Positions 34,513-44,475 of a stretch of 64,000 nt of DNA are shown here, one piece after another (within the stretch, counting starts at the first letter, position 1; each line of letters begins with the position of its first letter). The stretch is taken from positions 124,001 to 188,000 of the forward strand of contig QXCR01000010.1 of assembly GCA_004380135.1 (NCBI GenBank), read 5' to 3'. The position numbers were made by a program, and so were the translations under genes. The notes beneath the pieces were generated by a model. It made no database searches and was not told the origin of the DNA. It saw nothing but the letters and a program-made list of their open reading frames with translations. This stretch comes from Stemphylium vesicarium. Taxonomy: Eukaryota; Ascomycota; Dothideomycetes; Pleosporales; Pleosporaceae.

Positions 34513-35640
34513 CTACGCGCCCAGCGCTACAAGCCTACTCTTAATATCCGTTGGCCTCATCATCTGATTGATAACAACACTAGACATGGTGCCCATGCGG
34601 AGAACCGAAACGTAGCCCGGTGCAACCTCATTTGCCAGCACCTCGACACATTTCATAGCCTCGTCTTTCGAGATGGGAGTTCGAATGGAGCTTTGCAGGG
34701 CCTGCAAGAGAGCAGTCGTAGAGAAGGAAACGCGCGACCCGGGCTTGCTGGCACAGAGGAGGGACAGAACGCCGAGGACCTCTGGGGTACGTTGGAGCGC
34801 TGCTTTTCGCTGGAGTTGTGCGGGCGTCGGGGCAGCAGGGCCAGACTTTGCGGCTTCTTGTTTTGCGAGGATGCGGTCGAGAAGGTTGGTTTTGCGGACG
34901 GCGGCGAATTCGGTGATCTTGGGTTGTACTGCGGGCTGAGCTTGTTGATTCTGGGCTGTTGCAGGCTCGTTCTCTTTTCCTACTAGTGGCTTTGTCTTCT
35001 TCTGTGCACGACCCTGCTGTACGCTCTCTTTGAACTCCCTTAGTCTCTTGCGTCCCTTTTCTTGTGATGGCGCTAGCGCAGTGAGCGATTCGCATGTGGT
35101 GATTTCAGCGAGCGGCAGTTGGCTGAGAAATTTCGAGATGGAGGCGTCGTCTAGGAAGGTCTCCATGCTTGCTTGCTTGACGTTGACCTTCTTTTGGCGT
35201 CCCCGTCCGCGTTTGGGCTGCGCAATAGGTCGAGACATGATCTTCTGGGAGGTGCACCATTGCGTCCACAACGTATCCAAGCCTTCCTTGAACATTTCTT
35301 GCAGACCTTCCTCGTTCATATGTGTCATGCCGTTCATCATTGGGCTGCTGTCTTTGATCTCGATGCAGATCTTGCCGCGGCCATAGTCGGAGAGGTAGTA
35401 GGGGTTGTCGTTGCCGGAGGGACCGTGGTCGAGGATGCCGATGAGCAGTCGGATGTCATCGTATGTGACTTTTCGTTGCCGCCAGACCAGAGTAGCCGAT
35501 GTTGTCAAGTCGATGAGGTCTGCAGGTGTAGCGGTGCCATTGTGCGCGTAATGTAATGAAAGCGCAGTCAGAAAGGAGGAGTGAAGCGCGAGAAGGTTGA
35601 CGAGCTCCGCCGGGAGCTGGCCGGGAGCAATAGGCGACAT
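34513..35640 (-). CDS. CDT1-like DNA replication licensing factor
   Basis: Predicted nuclear protein of 375 aa, single exon, with an organisation matching fungal Cdt1: an N-terminal winged-helix-like region (about 10-130) and a C-terminal Cdt1 domain (about 285-375, TPEVLGVLSLLC onward). Cdt1 loads MCM helicase with ORC and Cdc6 before S phase. The basic linker holds several degradation-type motifs: a KEN box at 222-224 and two PIP-like sequences, QASMETFL at 156-163 and the weaker QPKITEFA at 239-246. The open frame extends upstream to 35988, but the ATG at 35640 begins the conserved-looking part. The weak similarity among Cdt1 proteins keeps the name at family level. Confidence 0.8.
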   Translation of the reverse strand: MSPIAPGQLPAELVNLLALHSSFLTALSLHYAHNGTATPADLIDLTTSATLVWRQRKVTYDDIRLLIGILDHGPSGNDNPYYLSDYGRGKICIEIKDSSPMMNGMTHMNEEGLQEMFKEGLDTLWTQWCTSQKIMSRPIAQPKRGRGRQKKVNVKQASMETFLDDASISKFLSQLPLAEITTCESLTALAPSQEKGRKRLREFKESVQQGRAQKKTKPLVGKENEPATAQNQQAQPAVQPKITEFAAVRKTNLLDRILAKQEAAKSGPAAPTPAQLQRKAALQRTPEVLGVLSLLCASKPGSRVSFSTTALLQALQSSIRTPISKDEAMKCVEVLANEVAPGYVSVLRMGTMSSVVINQMMRPTDIKSRLVALGA

Positions 35641-36165
35641 GGTTGATGACGATAGTGAAATGATGCAGCTATAAGATATCGGGATCAATGTCGATAAGGA
35701 ATATGCCGTGTGGTTGTCTGGTCGAGGTGCAGAGGAGGGTGGTGCACTGTTTATGAGCCGAGGGGGCGTGCAAAACAGGGAAGGGAAGGCACGACCGACG
35801 CGTTCTGGACTTCTGCGCGTTCGCGTCGCGTTTTTAGCCCCACCCATTCGAAACCCAAACGAGCCATTGCCCCACCTCATCGCGATGCGTTTACCATTCA
35901 ATCTTCCAAGTCTTTCAACACCGACGCATGAGGTTAGACATGTTCTCTCGCATCCAAGGTATTTCAAGGTCACATAACACATCCTCACTAGAAAACATCA
36001 TCGCACGACAGAAAGGCAAATAGCAGTTGCTGAATATCATGGTATTATACAAGATGATAGGACTTATGCCTACAGACTCCCATGCTCATGCAATGTGCCA
36101 AAAGAACGCTTCAGCTCTGTTCTCGTCATATTATCATTACATTAATAGCCCGCGTACGCACTGCT
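35641..36165. other. Intergenic region between two minus-strand genes
   Basis: The gap holds the CDT1-like promoter and the 3' UTR of the calcofluor-hypersensitive gene. Frames here have no recognisable domain. An AT-rich stretch with TTCAA/CATT words is seen, but no clear TATA box. Confidence 0.5.
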
Positions 36166-36714
36166 TTACTTGCCACCAAACCATCCACCGAACCAGCTGG
36201 ATGTCTTCGCGGCCTTGTCCTCTACAGCAGCATCGAACTTGTTTGCGGCCTGGTTGACCTGCTTGCCAGCTTGGTGTAGCTCCTGCTCGGCTCGTGCCTT
36301 GGCCTGCTCGTACTGCTTCTTCGCATCGGCACCATAGGCATCGAACTTCTTCTCGAGCCTTTCGGCTTCGGCCTTGGCTTGGTCGGCCTGCAAAAGTCAG
36401 TAAAGTGTCGCTGAGACATTGGTGCCGTGTCAAACATACGTATTGCTGTGCGCTGGCGCGTACTGCTTCGTAGCCCTCCTCGCCCGCCTTCTTTGCCTCC
36501 TTGTCCTGGCCTGGGTAGTCTCCTCTCAGCCTGCGCGCAGCCGTCGCGGCATCGTCTGTGTACTGTCAGCATATCTCCTCTATGAGGCGACTCTCAAACA
36601 CATACGCTCGGCCTTCTTCTCGGCAAGCTTCGGGTCACCTCCGGCGCTGTAGAGATAGTATGTGGCTCCACCAACAGCAGCGAGACCACCGTAGGTAGCG
36701 AATCGGCGAGACAT
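36166..36714 (-). CDS. Calcofluor white hypersensitive-type protein
   Basis: Small protein of 148 aa from three exons (36714-36606, 36555-36440, 36387-36166), of the ascomycete family annotated as calcofluor white hypersensitive protein. The N-terminus (MSRRFATYGGLAAVGGATYY) is a short basic plus hydrophobic segment that could be a membrane anchor or mitochondrial signal. The rest is a long charged helix rich in Ala, Lys, Glu and Gln, predicted coiled or amphipathic. It ends in a Trp/Phe/Gly motif (SSWFGGWFGGK). Molecular function is not known; the family name implies a cell-wall stress phenotype. All three exons join in frame with good splice sites. Confidence 0.85.
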
Positions 36715-37192
36715 GATTATTGTGATGAGGGTATCTGGACTTGGATTGACTGGGTTTGAACAAGATTTAAGCTGTGTGACTTGTAAATTAGAATTGAAGA
36801 ATCAGAAGTGGTGCGAGGGAGGGGAAGTCTTTCAAGGCAGCGCACATGTGACGTAATTCCTTCGCAGCTGCACGCTCCAGCTCTGCGCGCGAACCAGATC
36901 GCCAAACTAACCAACTCGACGAAGCATCATGACAGGCGGGATCCACTCCCATTCACTCTTTACACTTGCTTCTGCGAACGTACCGGAGCTTTGATGTAGC
37001 TTTAGTGTCGTTCGCATTCTAGTCGCGTCGTCCTAGTACCCTCTCAGGTGTGCAACGTCCCGTTCGCGAACCCCTAACACCATCAACCGGTCGTCACTTC
37101 TTGCTGCGCAGCGTGCCGCACCTGCTGGACTACCTTAGCCTCATGTCTCGACGATAGCAACGGCGGTCGCCTCCTATTCCCTTCGCGCACTC
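36715..37192. promoter_or_regulatory. Divergent promoter region
   Basis: The 478-bp gap separates the starts of the calcofluor-hypersensitive and dysferlin-domain genes. No TATA box or known factor site stands out, and no additional ORF looks real. Confidence 0.45.
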
Positions 37193-38295
37193 ATGTCGCC
37201 TCGCAGCATGGCAGACCAGCAAATCAGCCTCGTCGACCATACGACTGGTGCCAATACGCCTTCTACTACCATTACGCATTCCGATCAACAAGCGCCCACG
37301 AACCCAAGCTCCCACATCGATATCTTATACGAGAACCAGCGCGGATGGTTCGTATTCGGCATACCGCTCTTCTCCAACAAGGCGCTATGGAACTTGAGAA
37401 TCGATCCTGCGCCCTGGCAGGACGCCAAATTCAAGCCCTCGGCTGTCAACATCACAAATGCCCAGGTACCGGACCCGAGCTGGGTGTGGGACTGGAAGAC
37501 GTGGTATGTCGACATGAGTCTGGACGTCGATGAGGAGGGATGGCAATACAATATACTATTTAAGGGCTCCGCCTGGCATGGCAACCACCCTTGGTTCCAC
37601 AGCTTCGTTCGGCGGCGGCGTTGGCTGCGCAGACGTGTTAAGCAGAGATTGCCACCCAAGACCAAGGCGAACGCGAAGGAGCGCATGTTTGGCGAGACCT
37701 TCAGCATCGGCACAACCCTAGCTAGATCTGCAACATTCGGTACTAGCAGTGGTCTGCTGGACAGCTCTCAGCCAAGCCTTGACGAAGAGGTTAGAGACAT
37801 TGCGACGTTGATGAAGAAGCTGAAGGCGGCTGCCATCGACCGCGAGAAGATTGTGTATATCCACAAGTTCATAGACGATGGCGGTGAAGAGCTGTATTAT
37901 CTCGCAGAACAGGTACGCAACCTCTGAATCCTCACATTCCCCCAAACTTGAACTAACAGGTACAGATTCCCGCAATCATGTCTATGCTCATATTCCAAAA
38001 CTCGCGCCGTCAGCTTCTCTCCACTCTGATGGACCGTTTCGATGCCGCCAAAGACCACCGCGAACAACACGAGAGGGATGCGAAGCCTGAAGGCGATGCC
38101 GAGGAACGACGCATCAACAACCTGCTCAAAGCCATCGAGGCTGCAGACAACGAATGCAAAAAGTTAGAATACTGGAGCGATATCAAGAACCTGGCTGAGG
38201 AGGGCAAGGCAGCCAATGCAACAGATCCGGACATGGGTTGGGATGAGAAGTGGCAGGGTATTGATGGTAGTGGGGCAAGTCACCCCGAGAAATGA
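37193..38295 (+). CDS. Dysferlin (DysF)-domain protein, Mug65/Spo73-like
   Basis: Protein of 349 aa from two exons (37193-37912, 37966-38295). Residues about 45-150 form a peroxin/dysferlin-type domain with its typical Trp/Arg pairs: NQRGWFVFGIPLFS, then PSWVWDWKTWYVDM and WFHSFVRRRRWLRRR. The remainder is helical with charged residues and a C-terminal Trp-containing motif. Related proteins include S. pombe Mug65 and yeast Spo73 (membrane shaping during sporulation) and the peroxisomal Pex30-32 group. A role at ER or peroxisomal membranes is inferred. Two in-frame acceptors exist (37960 or 37966); I used the second. A second ATG at 37208 is also possible as start. Confidence 0.83.
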
Positions 38296-38379
38296 GCATA
38301 ATGGGCATGGATTGAAGTTTATTGGAGTTGAGGGAGTCTATATACGGCCCATACATTATTGTAATCAGCATGAACATCA

Positions 38380-38697
38380 TCACGAGACGTCTCCTAAAAT
38401 TGGTTTCCTAGTACTTCTCACTCGAATCGGACCTCTAATATCCTCCAAGCTTTCCACAGCCACCACCTCTCCCTTTTGCATAATCTCAACCTCACCAGCT
38501 TCTCGCTTCGCCCACAATGTCTGCCGTATACTTTCCATGGCATCCCTCCACGTTGACGCGTTCAAAGTTTCCAATTCCGAGGCTGACAACGCGCGTGCGA
38601 TCTCGGAGGGGCAGATCGTTTTAGGCCAAGCCCTTGTGCTTAGCAGGTGGTCGGCATGGCGTAAGATGGCTCCGCACTGGGCGTCGTTTAGTGACAT
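38380..38697 (-). CDS. DUF3253 protein
   Basis: Single-exon protein of 105 aa. The segment KTICPSEIARAL followed by WRDAMESIRQTLW and a final GPIRVR motif is the DUF3253 signature, a winged-helix-like small domain of unknown function found in bacteria and fungi. The open frame reaches 38775 but without ATG upstream of 38697, so that ATG is taken. It converges with the dysferlin-domain gene (84 bp apart) and is divergent from carbonic anhydrase (345 bp between starts). Confidence 0.82.
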   Translation of the reverse strand: MSLNDAQCGAILRHADHLLSTRAWPKTICPSEIARALSASELETLNASTWRDAMESIRQTLWAKREAGEVEIMQKGEVVAVESLEDIRGPIRVRSTRKPILGDVS

Positions 38698-39042
38698 TGA
38701 TACTCTAATTGCTGATATAGCGCGCGTCGCACGTATTCCTTGGTTGTTGCAGACAAGAAGCTTGAGGTTTCGCACACAGCCGAATGAGGCAGACTCGGCC
38801 TTGGTGCTTCGATGCGATCTCTACGCTAGATCCCTCGTCGGCCGATCTACGACATGGTCTCCTCCACCCTGCACCGTTGAACCAATCCTTGGACGTCAGA
38901 GCGCCCAATCGGCGCGCAGCAACAAGCAAAACAATTCGACGAATATTTTTGTTTCGCGCGCTCCCCTCTCTCTGCGAACCGATACTGCCCGCGGAGTGCT
39001 AGGATTGGCGTCTTGCTTCGCTGTCTGCTCTTGGTTCTTGTC
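38698..39042. promoter_or_regulatory. Divergent promoter region, DUF3253 / carbonic anhydrase
   Basis: The 345 bp between two start codons contain no recognisable TATA box in either direction. No other feature is supported. Confidence 0.4.
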
Positions 39043-40134
39043 ATGCCGCACCGGTTACCCCACGCTCTCCGAGAGCTAGTAGCAGCGGGGCATTTATTGT
39101 CCCCGTCTGCGCGTCTCTTATCAAGCTCAACAACACCTTTTACCTCGACTTCTTCTTCACCGATATCTTCATCACTACTGCTTGGCCGATCTTCTTTGCG
39201 ATCCTGCCATACTGGACGTCCTACTCCTCCATTACAAGCTACGACTACCACACAGCCCATCAATACCAAAAGACATTTTTCTTGGCCCAAGATGACTGGA
39301 ACCGAAGAGCCAAAAGAGGTTCGCAAATACCTTCAGCAGAGCCATGACCGCATCTTTGAAAACAACAAGAAGTGGGCCGACGAAATGAAGAAGAAGAACC
39401 CTTCATTCTTTGACAACCTGAGTGCTGGTCAAGCACCAGAATACCTATGGATTGGTGAGTCAACTTCTTTGTGAGAGCTTATGGTGGAGCTACGTAAGCA
39501 GATCGGACGGCCAATTGAGCGGGTGGTCAGAACTTGCGGTTCCGCCTTGTCGAACTTCAAGATGCATGGTGGGAAACAACGGCTGACTTAATCTCCTATA
39601 GGCTGCTCTGACTCACGTATACCCGCCGAAGCCATCACCGGTCTCGAGCCTGGTGAGATGTTCATCCACCGCAACATCGCCAACCTAGTCAACAACATCG
39701 ACCTGAATGTAATGTCAGTCGTGAACTACGCTGTCCGCCACCTCAAAGTCAAGCACATCGTCGTCTGCGGCCACTATGGCTGCGGTGGTGTCAAGGCCGC
39801 CATGACGCCCAAAGACATGGGACTCTTGAACCCATGGCTGCGAAATATTCGCGACGTCTACAGACTGCACCAAAAGGAGCTTGACGATGTAGTCGCGAAC
39901 GGCGGCAGCGAGGACGACAAGTACAACAAGCTGGTCGAGTTGAACGTGATAGAGCAGTGCAGGAACGTCATCAAGACAGCGGCTGTACAACAATGCTGGG
40001 CTGAGAACGAGTTTCCTGTCGTGCACGGCTGGGTGTTTGGCTTCGGCGACGGCAGACTGAAAGACCTCCAGTTTGACCACGAGGGCCAGCTCAAGGAGAT
40101 TCAGAAGATTTACGATCTTACAAAGGATGCTTAG
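39043..40134 (+). CDS. Beta-class carbonic anhydrase
   Basis: Zinc enzyme interconverting CO2 and bicarbonate, supplying bicarbonate for carboxylases and CO2 sensing. Two exons (39043-39454, 39602-40134) give 314 aa. The zinc site is visible: C139 and D141 in CSDSR, then H195 and C198 in GHYGCGG. Residues 1-83 are Arg/Ser/Leu-rich with almost no acids, as in a mitochondrial targeting sequence. A second in-frame ATG (39292, Met84) begins MTGTEEPKEV, close to the usual start of the catalytic domain. Translation from both would give mitochondrial and cytosolic forms. The 147-nt intron splits the codon before CSDSR. Gene-level relation to yeast NCE103 is clear. Confidence 0.93.
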
Positions 40135-40800
40135 ATTAGAAATAGCCTTGTTGTATGAGTAGGTGTGACGTTTAGCGAGGAGTTGAGGGAAAAGATGTGT
40201 GGGGTTGGATGTGTATGTGTTGCTGACTGTGTAGTCGCCTGTTCGATCGACGACGGTTGATCTGACGCGGAGTTTATATATATCGAATAACGTACGGGAA
40301 TGAACCTGGCATATAGTATGACACTTCAGTTCATCATCTTGTACATACGCGAACTCGAGTGTGAACTTGTTGTGGGATGGAGCACCCTAAGGAGCACCCT
40401 AAGGAGCATATAGATGTACTTATGCCTGATCGCGCGAGTCGGAGGCTCGGGCATAACGTTGGACCGAGGCGTGTTGCGAAGCCCCAACATCACGGCTTTC
40501 TGACACGAACCACAGCACAAATACTACAGCCTCGGACCTTGTCCCATGGGGCCTTGGCTATCAAACGCACTTTAACATGCTTTGTGGCTAACTAGCAACG
40601 TATCAAGCGGCTACTCAGATCGCCAGCCGTTCGATCCCCCCAACTAATCGAAAAGACCGAAAAGACCGAGCCATCTCACAAAACACCGACCTTCCTCATG
40701 CTGTAGCCTGCAGGCAATTCGAAGTTATGAAACCTGCGAAAACGATCAAGCTTACCTAGTCAGCTACTGGCTGTCTGTAATTGTTCTTTTGTTATCCAGA
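40135..40800. other. Intergenic, carbonic anhydrase to Zn2Cys6 gene
   Basis: The 666-bp gap contains the carbonic anhydrase 3' UTR and the promoter of the Zn2Cys6 regulator. A 12-bp direct repeat is present at 40379-40408. No gene is visible. Confidence 0.5.
40379..40408. repeat. 12-bp tandem repeat, 2.5 copies
   Basis: The unit GGAGCACCCTAA occurs twice and is followed by a partial third copy (GGAGCA). Confidence 0.8.
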
Positions 40801-43507
40801 ATGGTAGAGCAACCCACCATCCAAAGCGCCGACACTGATGGAAATGGACCCGCAAAGCGACGACGAAGGCCCGCCCTGTCTTGCGTCGAATGTCGCCTTC
40901 GCAAGGTAAAGTGCGACAGAAGGAAACCGTGTGGAGCATGTACTCGGATAAAGTCGACTACTTGCACCTATAGACCACAGCGTCCGGGCATTCGGTCGCA
41001 AAGCGAGCAGTCACCCGAGGGGGCTACATCAGCCAGTCACAGTAACGAACCAGAAGCTGAGATCTCGGCCCGGTCTTCTCCTCAGCCCTCTGGACCCGCC
41101 ACGGAGTTTGATGCGATGGTTAACCGCTACGTTGCGCCTGGCGTCTTTGGTGAGCATGACAAGCTGAAGCCCTTGCCTACCGGCAGACCCTGCTTCAATT
41201 TGAGCTCACAACCGGATAACGAGCAGAATGCTATCGTCAGTAGTTTGCTAGATAGAATCCATGGTCTGGAGGAGAAGCTGGCAAGCACAACCCTGGGTGA
41301 CCAAGCTAGAAGTAGCACCTCGCCTGCACGGGAAAGCCCAGGGAAAGCGAGTGGTCAGTTGCGAAGATCGAAGATTTACGGCCAAAGCCATTGGGCCAAT
41401 GTCATAAATCCGGTAAGTCGTGCGGTTCGACAATCCGGATAAAGCTTCTGAGCTGTATGCGTCCGACATGAGCTTTACTAACAGATGGTAGTATGAAGCC
41501 CTTAGTAAGGCAAACACTACGCTGAATCACGACACAAACAAGAAAGAAGTGTGAGTGACCCCGTATACCATTCTTATGAAGAATGTCTATTGATTCAAGT
41601 GCCACAGGAACAAGTCGACAGAGCTATACTCCACCGTAGCGGAGGTCAAGCGTATGGGCCGCACGATCAGAGCTTCCCGCATGTCGCAGCCTTCCATATC
41701 ACCAGAGCTACAAGCGTCCATCCCTTCCAAAGAAGTTAGCGACCAACTAGTCGACTGCTACCTTCGTACATTTGAAGGGGTCTTTCGTGTATTGCACGTC
41801 CCTTGTTTCAGGAGAGTGTACGATGCGTACTGGCGTGGGATTACACCGGCCAAGCCATCCATTGTTCACAAGTTCCTTCTCGTTTGCGCGATTGGAGTTC
41901 CGTTTTATACTGGACCTGAGCAAGCCAAACTCCGCGTATCCGCTGCGATATGGATCCAAGGCGCGATAAACTGGCAGAACGCGCCCAACGCAGATACAAG
42001 ACTGAACATGATGGGCCTTCAGATCCAGATATTGACTCTCATTGCCCGACAAGTATGTAACATTGACGGCGATCACATATGGATTCCTGCGGGGACATTG
42101 CTGCGAACGGCAATGCATCTCGGCCTCCATCGAGATCCATCACACTTTCCCAAGATAAGCGTGTACCATGGCGAGATGCGGCGTAGGCTTTGGGCGACAG
42201 TCTTGGAGATTACAGCACAGAGTAGCCTGGATATGGGAATGCCGCCCATGGTATCCATCAACGACTACGATACCAGACCGCCGTCCAACGTCAATGATGA
42301 AGACATGGGCGACGACGTTGACACGCCACTAAACGTCAAACCCACCACCTCTTTTACCGAAAGCAGCATCCAGATTGCCTTTGCCCAAACGCTTCCGACC
42401 AGGTTAGAGATTATCAGACTAATCAACAATCTGCGCTTCAACTTATCCTACGACGACGTGTTGCGCATCGGCAGCGAGCTGATGGAAACCAGCCGGGAGA
42501 ATACCATATTCTTCAAATCAGCATTAGCATTCGGCTGCAACATCACGCCCTTCCAGATCAAAATGTCAGACACGCTAGTCCGCCGCTTCGTACTCTGCCT
42601 GCACCGCCCCTACTTTTCCAAAGCAAACGAGAACCCACGATACCACTACTCGCGCAAGATCTGCCTCGATACCTCCCTGGCCATCTACGCACCGGCGATG
42701 GAACTCTCGCCCGGCGAAGAAGACGACTGGACACGAATGACGCATAGATGTTCTGGCTTCTTCAAGTCGTTTTTCCTCTACGCCATGTCAACGGTATACT
42801 ACGAGCTGAACTCGCAAATTACAGAGAAGCAAGAAGACGCCTCACTCTTCGTTCCGTTAATCTTTACATCATCAAAATCATCGCCACGCCTACCTTCTCT
42901 ACCCGCACAATACGCGTCCCTACGCGCGGTCCTGGAATCCGCACGAAGCACAGCCGAAGCACGAATCCACAACGGCGAAACAAACGCCAAAGGCGTGATC
43001 TTCTTAAACTGCGCTCTCGCGCGCATCGACGCGTTGATATCTGGTGCAGACCCCGAAGCCGCGATCCTCGCAGCAGCAAAGAAGGCTACAAAAGACGTTC
43101 GCAGGATCCTTGCCGCCGTGTACCGCGAAGAGCACGGCGAAGACATTGATTTAGACTTTGCCGGCAGCGGCGCTTCCAAAGGGAAAGAGGCTGCTGGCCG
43201 GAGTGACGGCGCGGAGGATACGGCAGGCAGGAACTTGGCTGCTGAAACGAATCATGGTACCGAGCATCAATCCGGCTTCGATGGTTTGGCCTCTTTCGAT
43301 GCAATGCACGGCTTGAACATGTTGAGCACGACTGACTTTAGCGATTTGAGCGGCGGGCTGGATATGCACCTTGACGCGTATATGCAAGGGCAAGAAGCCA
43401 TGGACATGGGGAACGAGTATCGTTTTGGGAGCAGTCCGGAGTGGTTCTACAACCTAGATGGGTGGGCTACTACGGGGAATTTTGGGGATTTCGGCTATGG
43501 GTTTTGA
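40801..43507 (+). CDS. Zn2Cys6 transcription factor with fungal-specific TF domain
   Basis: Fungal binuclear zinc-cluster regulator of 856 aa from three exons (40801-41412, 41492-41550, 41608-43507). The zinc cluster has C28, C31, C38, C44, C47 and C55, preceded by the basic stretch KRRRRPALS. A Ser/Pro-rich linker and a short leucine-containing helix (SSLLDRIHGLEEKL) that could dimerise follow. The fungal-specific transcription-factor domain begins at about 300 (YLRTFEGVFRVLHVPCF) and includes MHLGLHRDPSHF and MRRRLWATVLEI. The C-terminus is acidic and Gly/Met-rich with a terminal Trp/Phe/Gly segment that may activate transcription. No neighbouring pathway genes suggest its targets. Start codon: first ATG in frame; an upstream extension lacks ATG. 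Confidence 0.92.
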
Positions 43508-43826
43508 GTAAAATGCACCCATCTAGGCGACGAGTCTTCTCAGTAGGACCCATGGACGAAGTTTTTGTGTTTGTCAACAATGACTGATGTTAGTTAGCTC
43601 GTGCATGCATAATCTCTCCCCCTTCCACCCAATGCAATAATTCCGCAATAGGGTTACTAAGCTTGCTTCCTTATTTAAGCCACCCGACCACACACCGCCG
43701 AGCTGTCTTTGTAACATATAGCAGCGGAATGAGCTCACAATTACATCTCCGCTCAGTATAGTAATCATATCGAGATGCGCAAACTGCGTAACAGATTCCG
43801 TTTGCGCGTTAATGAGCCAAGCAGGG

Positions 43827-43886
43827 GAAGAAGAAGAAGAAGAAGAAGAAGAAGAAGAAGAAGAAGAAGAAGAAGAAGAAGAAGAA
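43827..43886. repeat. (GAA)20 microsatellite
   Basis: A pure 60-bp GAA array. A minus-strand frame through it reads poly-Ser and is not considered a gene. Confidence 0.95.
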
Positions 43887-44172
43887 GGGAAAGGCGATAG
43901 GAAGGTGTGGTGAATGCGTAACGATATCGGCAACTTAGGATATCCAGATTAAGATATTTCGAAGAGTCAAAAAAGAGTGACGGGGGGTTTTTTTGGGGGT
44001 TTTTTTAGTCTGGCGGGTTCTTGTACATCTATCCATCTATCTACCTATCTGTCTAACTAACTGTCTGTCTGTCTTACCTCGCCATCTCATCTCTTTTATA
44101 CCGCCATCACACCACACCACACCCCCTACCGAGCCGAACCGAACCGCACAAACAAACCCCAAACGCAAGAAA

Positions 44173-44334
44173 ATGCCGTACCCTTACTCCCACTCTCTCT
44201 TCCCACGCTCAACACGCCGTGCAATCGGCCTCAGCCCCACAACCACCCTCTTCACCCTCAGCGCCCTTTCCATCGCGTCCCCTACAAACAGCCGCCTCAA
44301 GTCTCGGGATCCCGCAGCCTACTTGGATAAATGA
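44173..44334 (+). CDS. Possible small ORF, 53 aa
   Basis: A short frame starts at an ATG in good context (AAAATGCC), about 75 bp after a TTTTATA box and a CA-rich leader of the kind seen before fungal genes. The peptide has a basic start and a moderately hydrophobic middle (TTTLFTLSALSIAS). No homologue is recognised. A GTATG donor-like sequence lies downstream, so it may be the first exon of something longer, or a chance ORF. Confidence 0.25.
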   Translation: MPYPYSHSLFPRSTRRAIGLSPTTTLFTLSALSIASPTNSRLKSRDPAAYLDK

Positions 44335-44475
44335 CGAGACCGCATAAAGATAATTGGAGCATAAGGTATGTTTCTATCCTTTCTATTTGCGTGCAGCATT
44401 CTATTCCCAGTACGTTGCCAAACCCCTTCCCTGGCCGCCACACACGCATACATGCGAACAAAGCATCAGCCCCCA

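Larger units (their letters stand above)
43508..44475. other. Intergenic with microsatellites
   Basis: The gap holds a (GAA)20 array, a CTAT/CTGT-rich stretch at about 44031-44077, and a promoter-like TTTTATA at 44094-44100 in front of a small ORF reported separately. Nothing else is supported. Confidence 0.5.

Noticed and set aside
40379..40408. CCCTAA words resembling telomere repeats
   Set aside because: They are part of a 12-bp unit repeated 2.5 times and not a telomeric array; the locus is internal.
43574..43933. Minus-strand frame with a long Ser run
   Set aside because: It is produced by the GAA array and has no other support.
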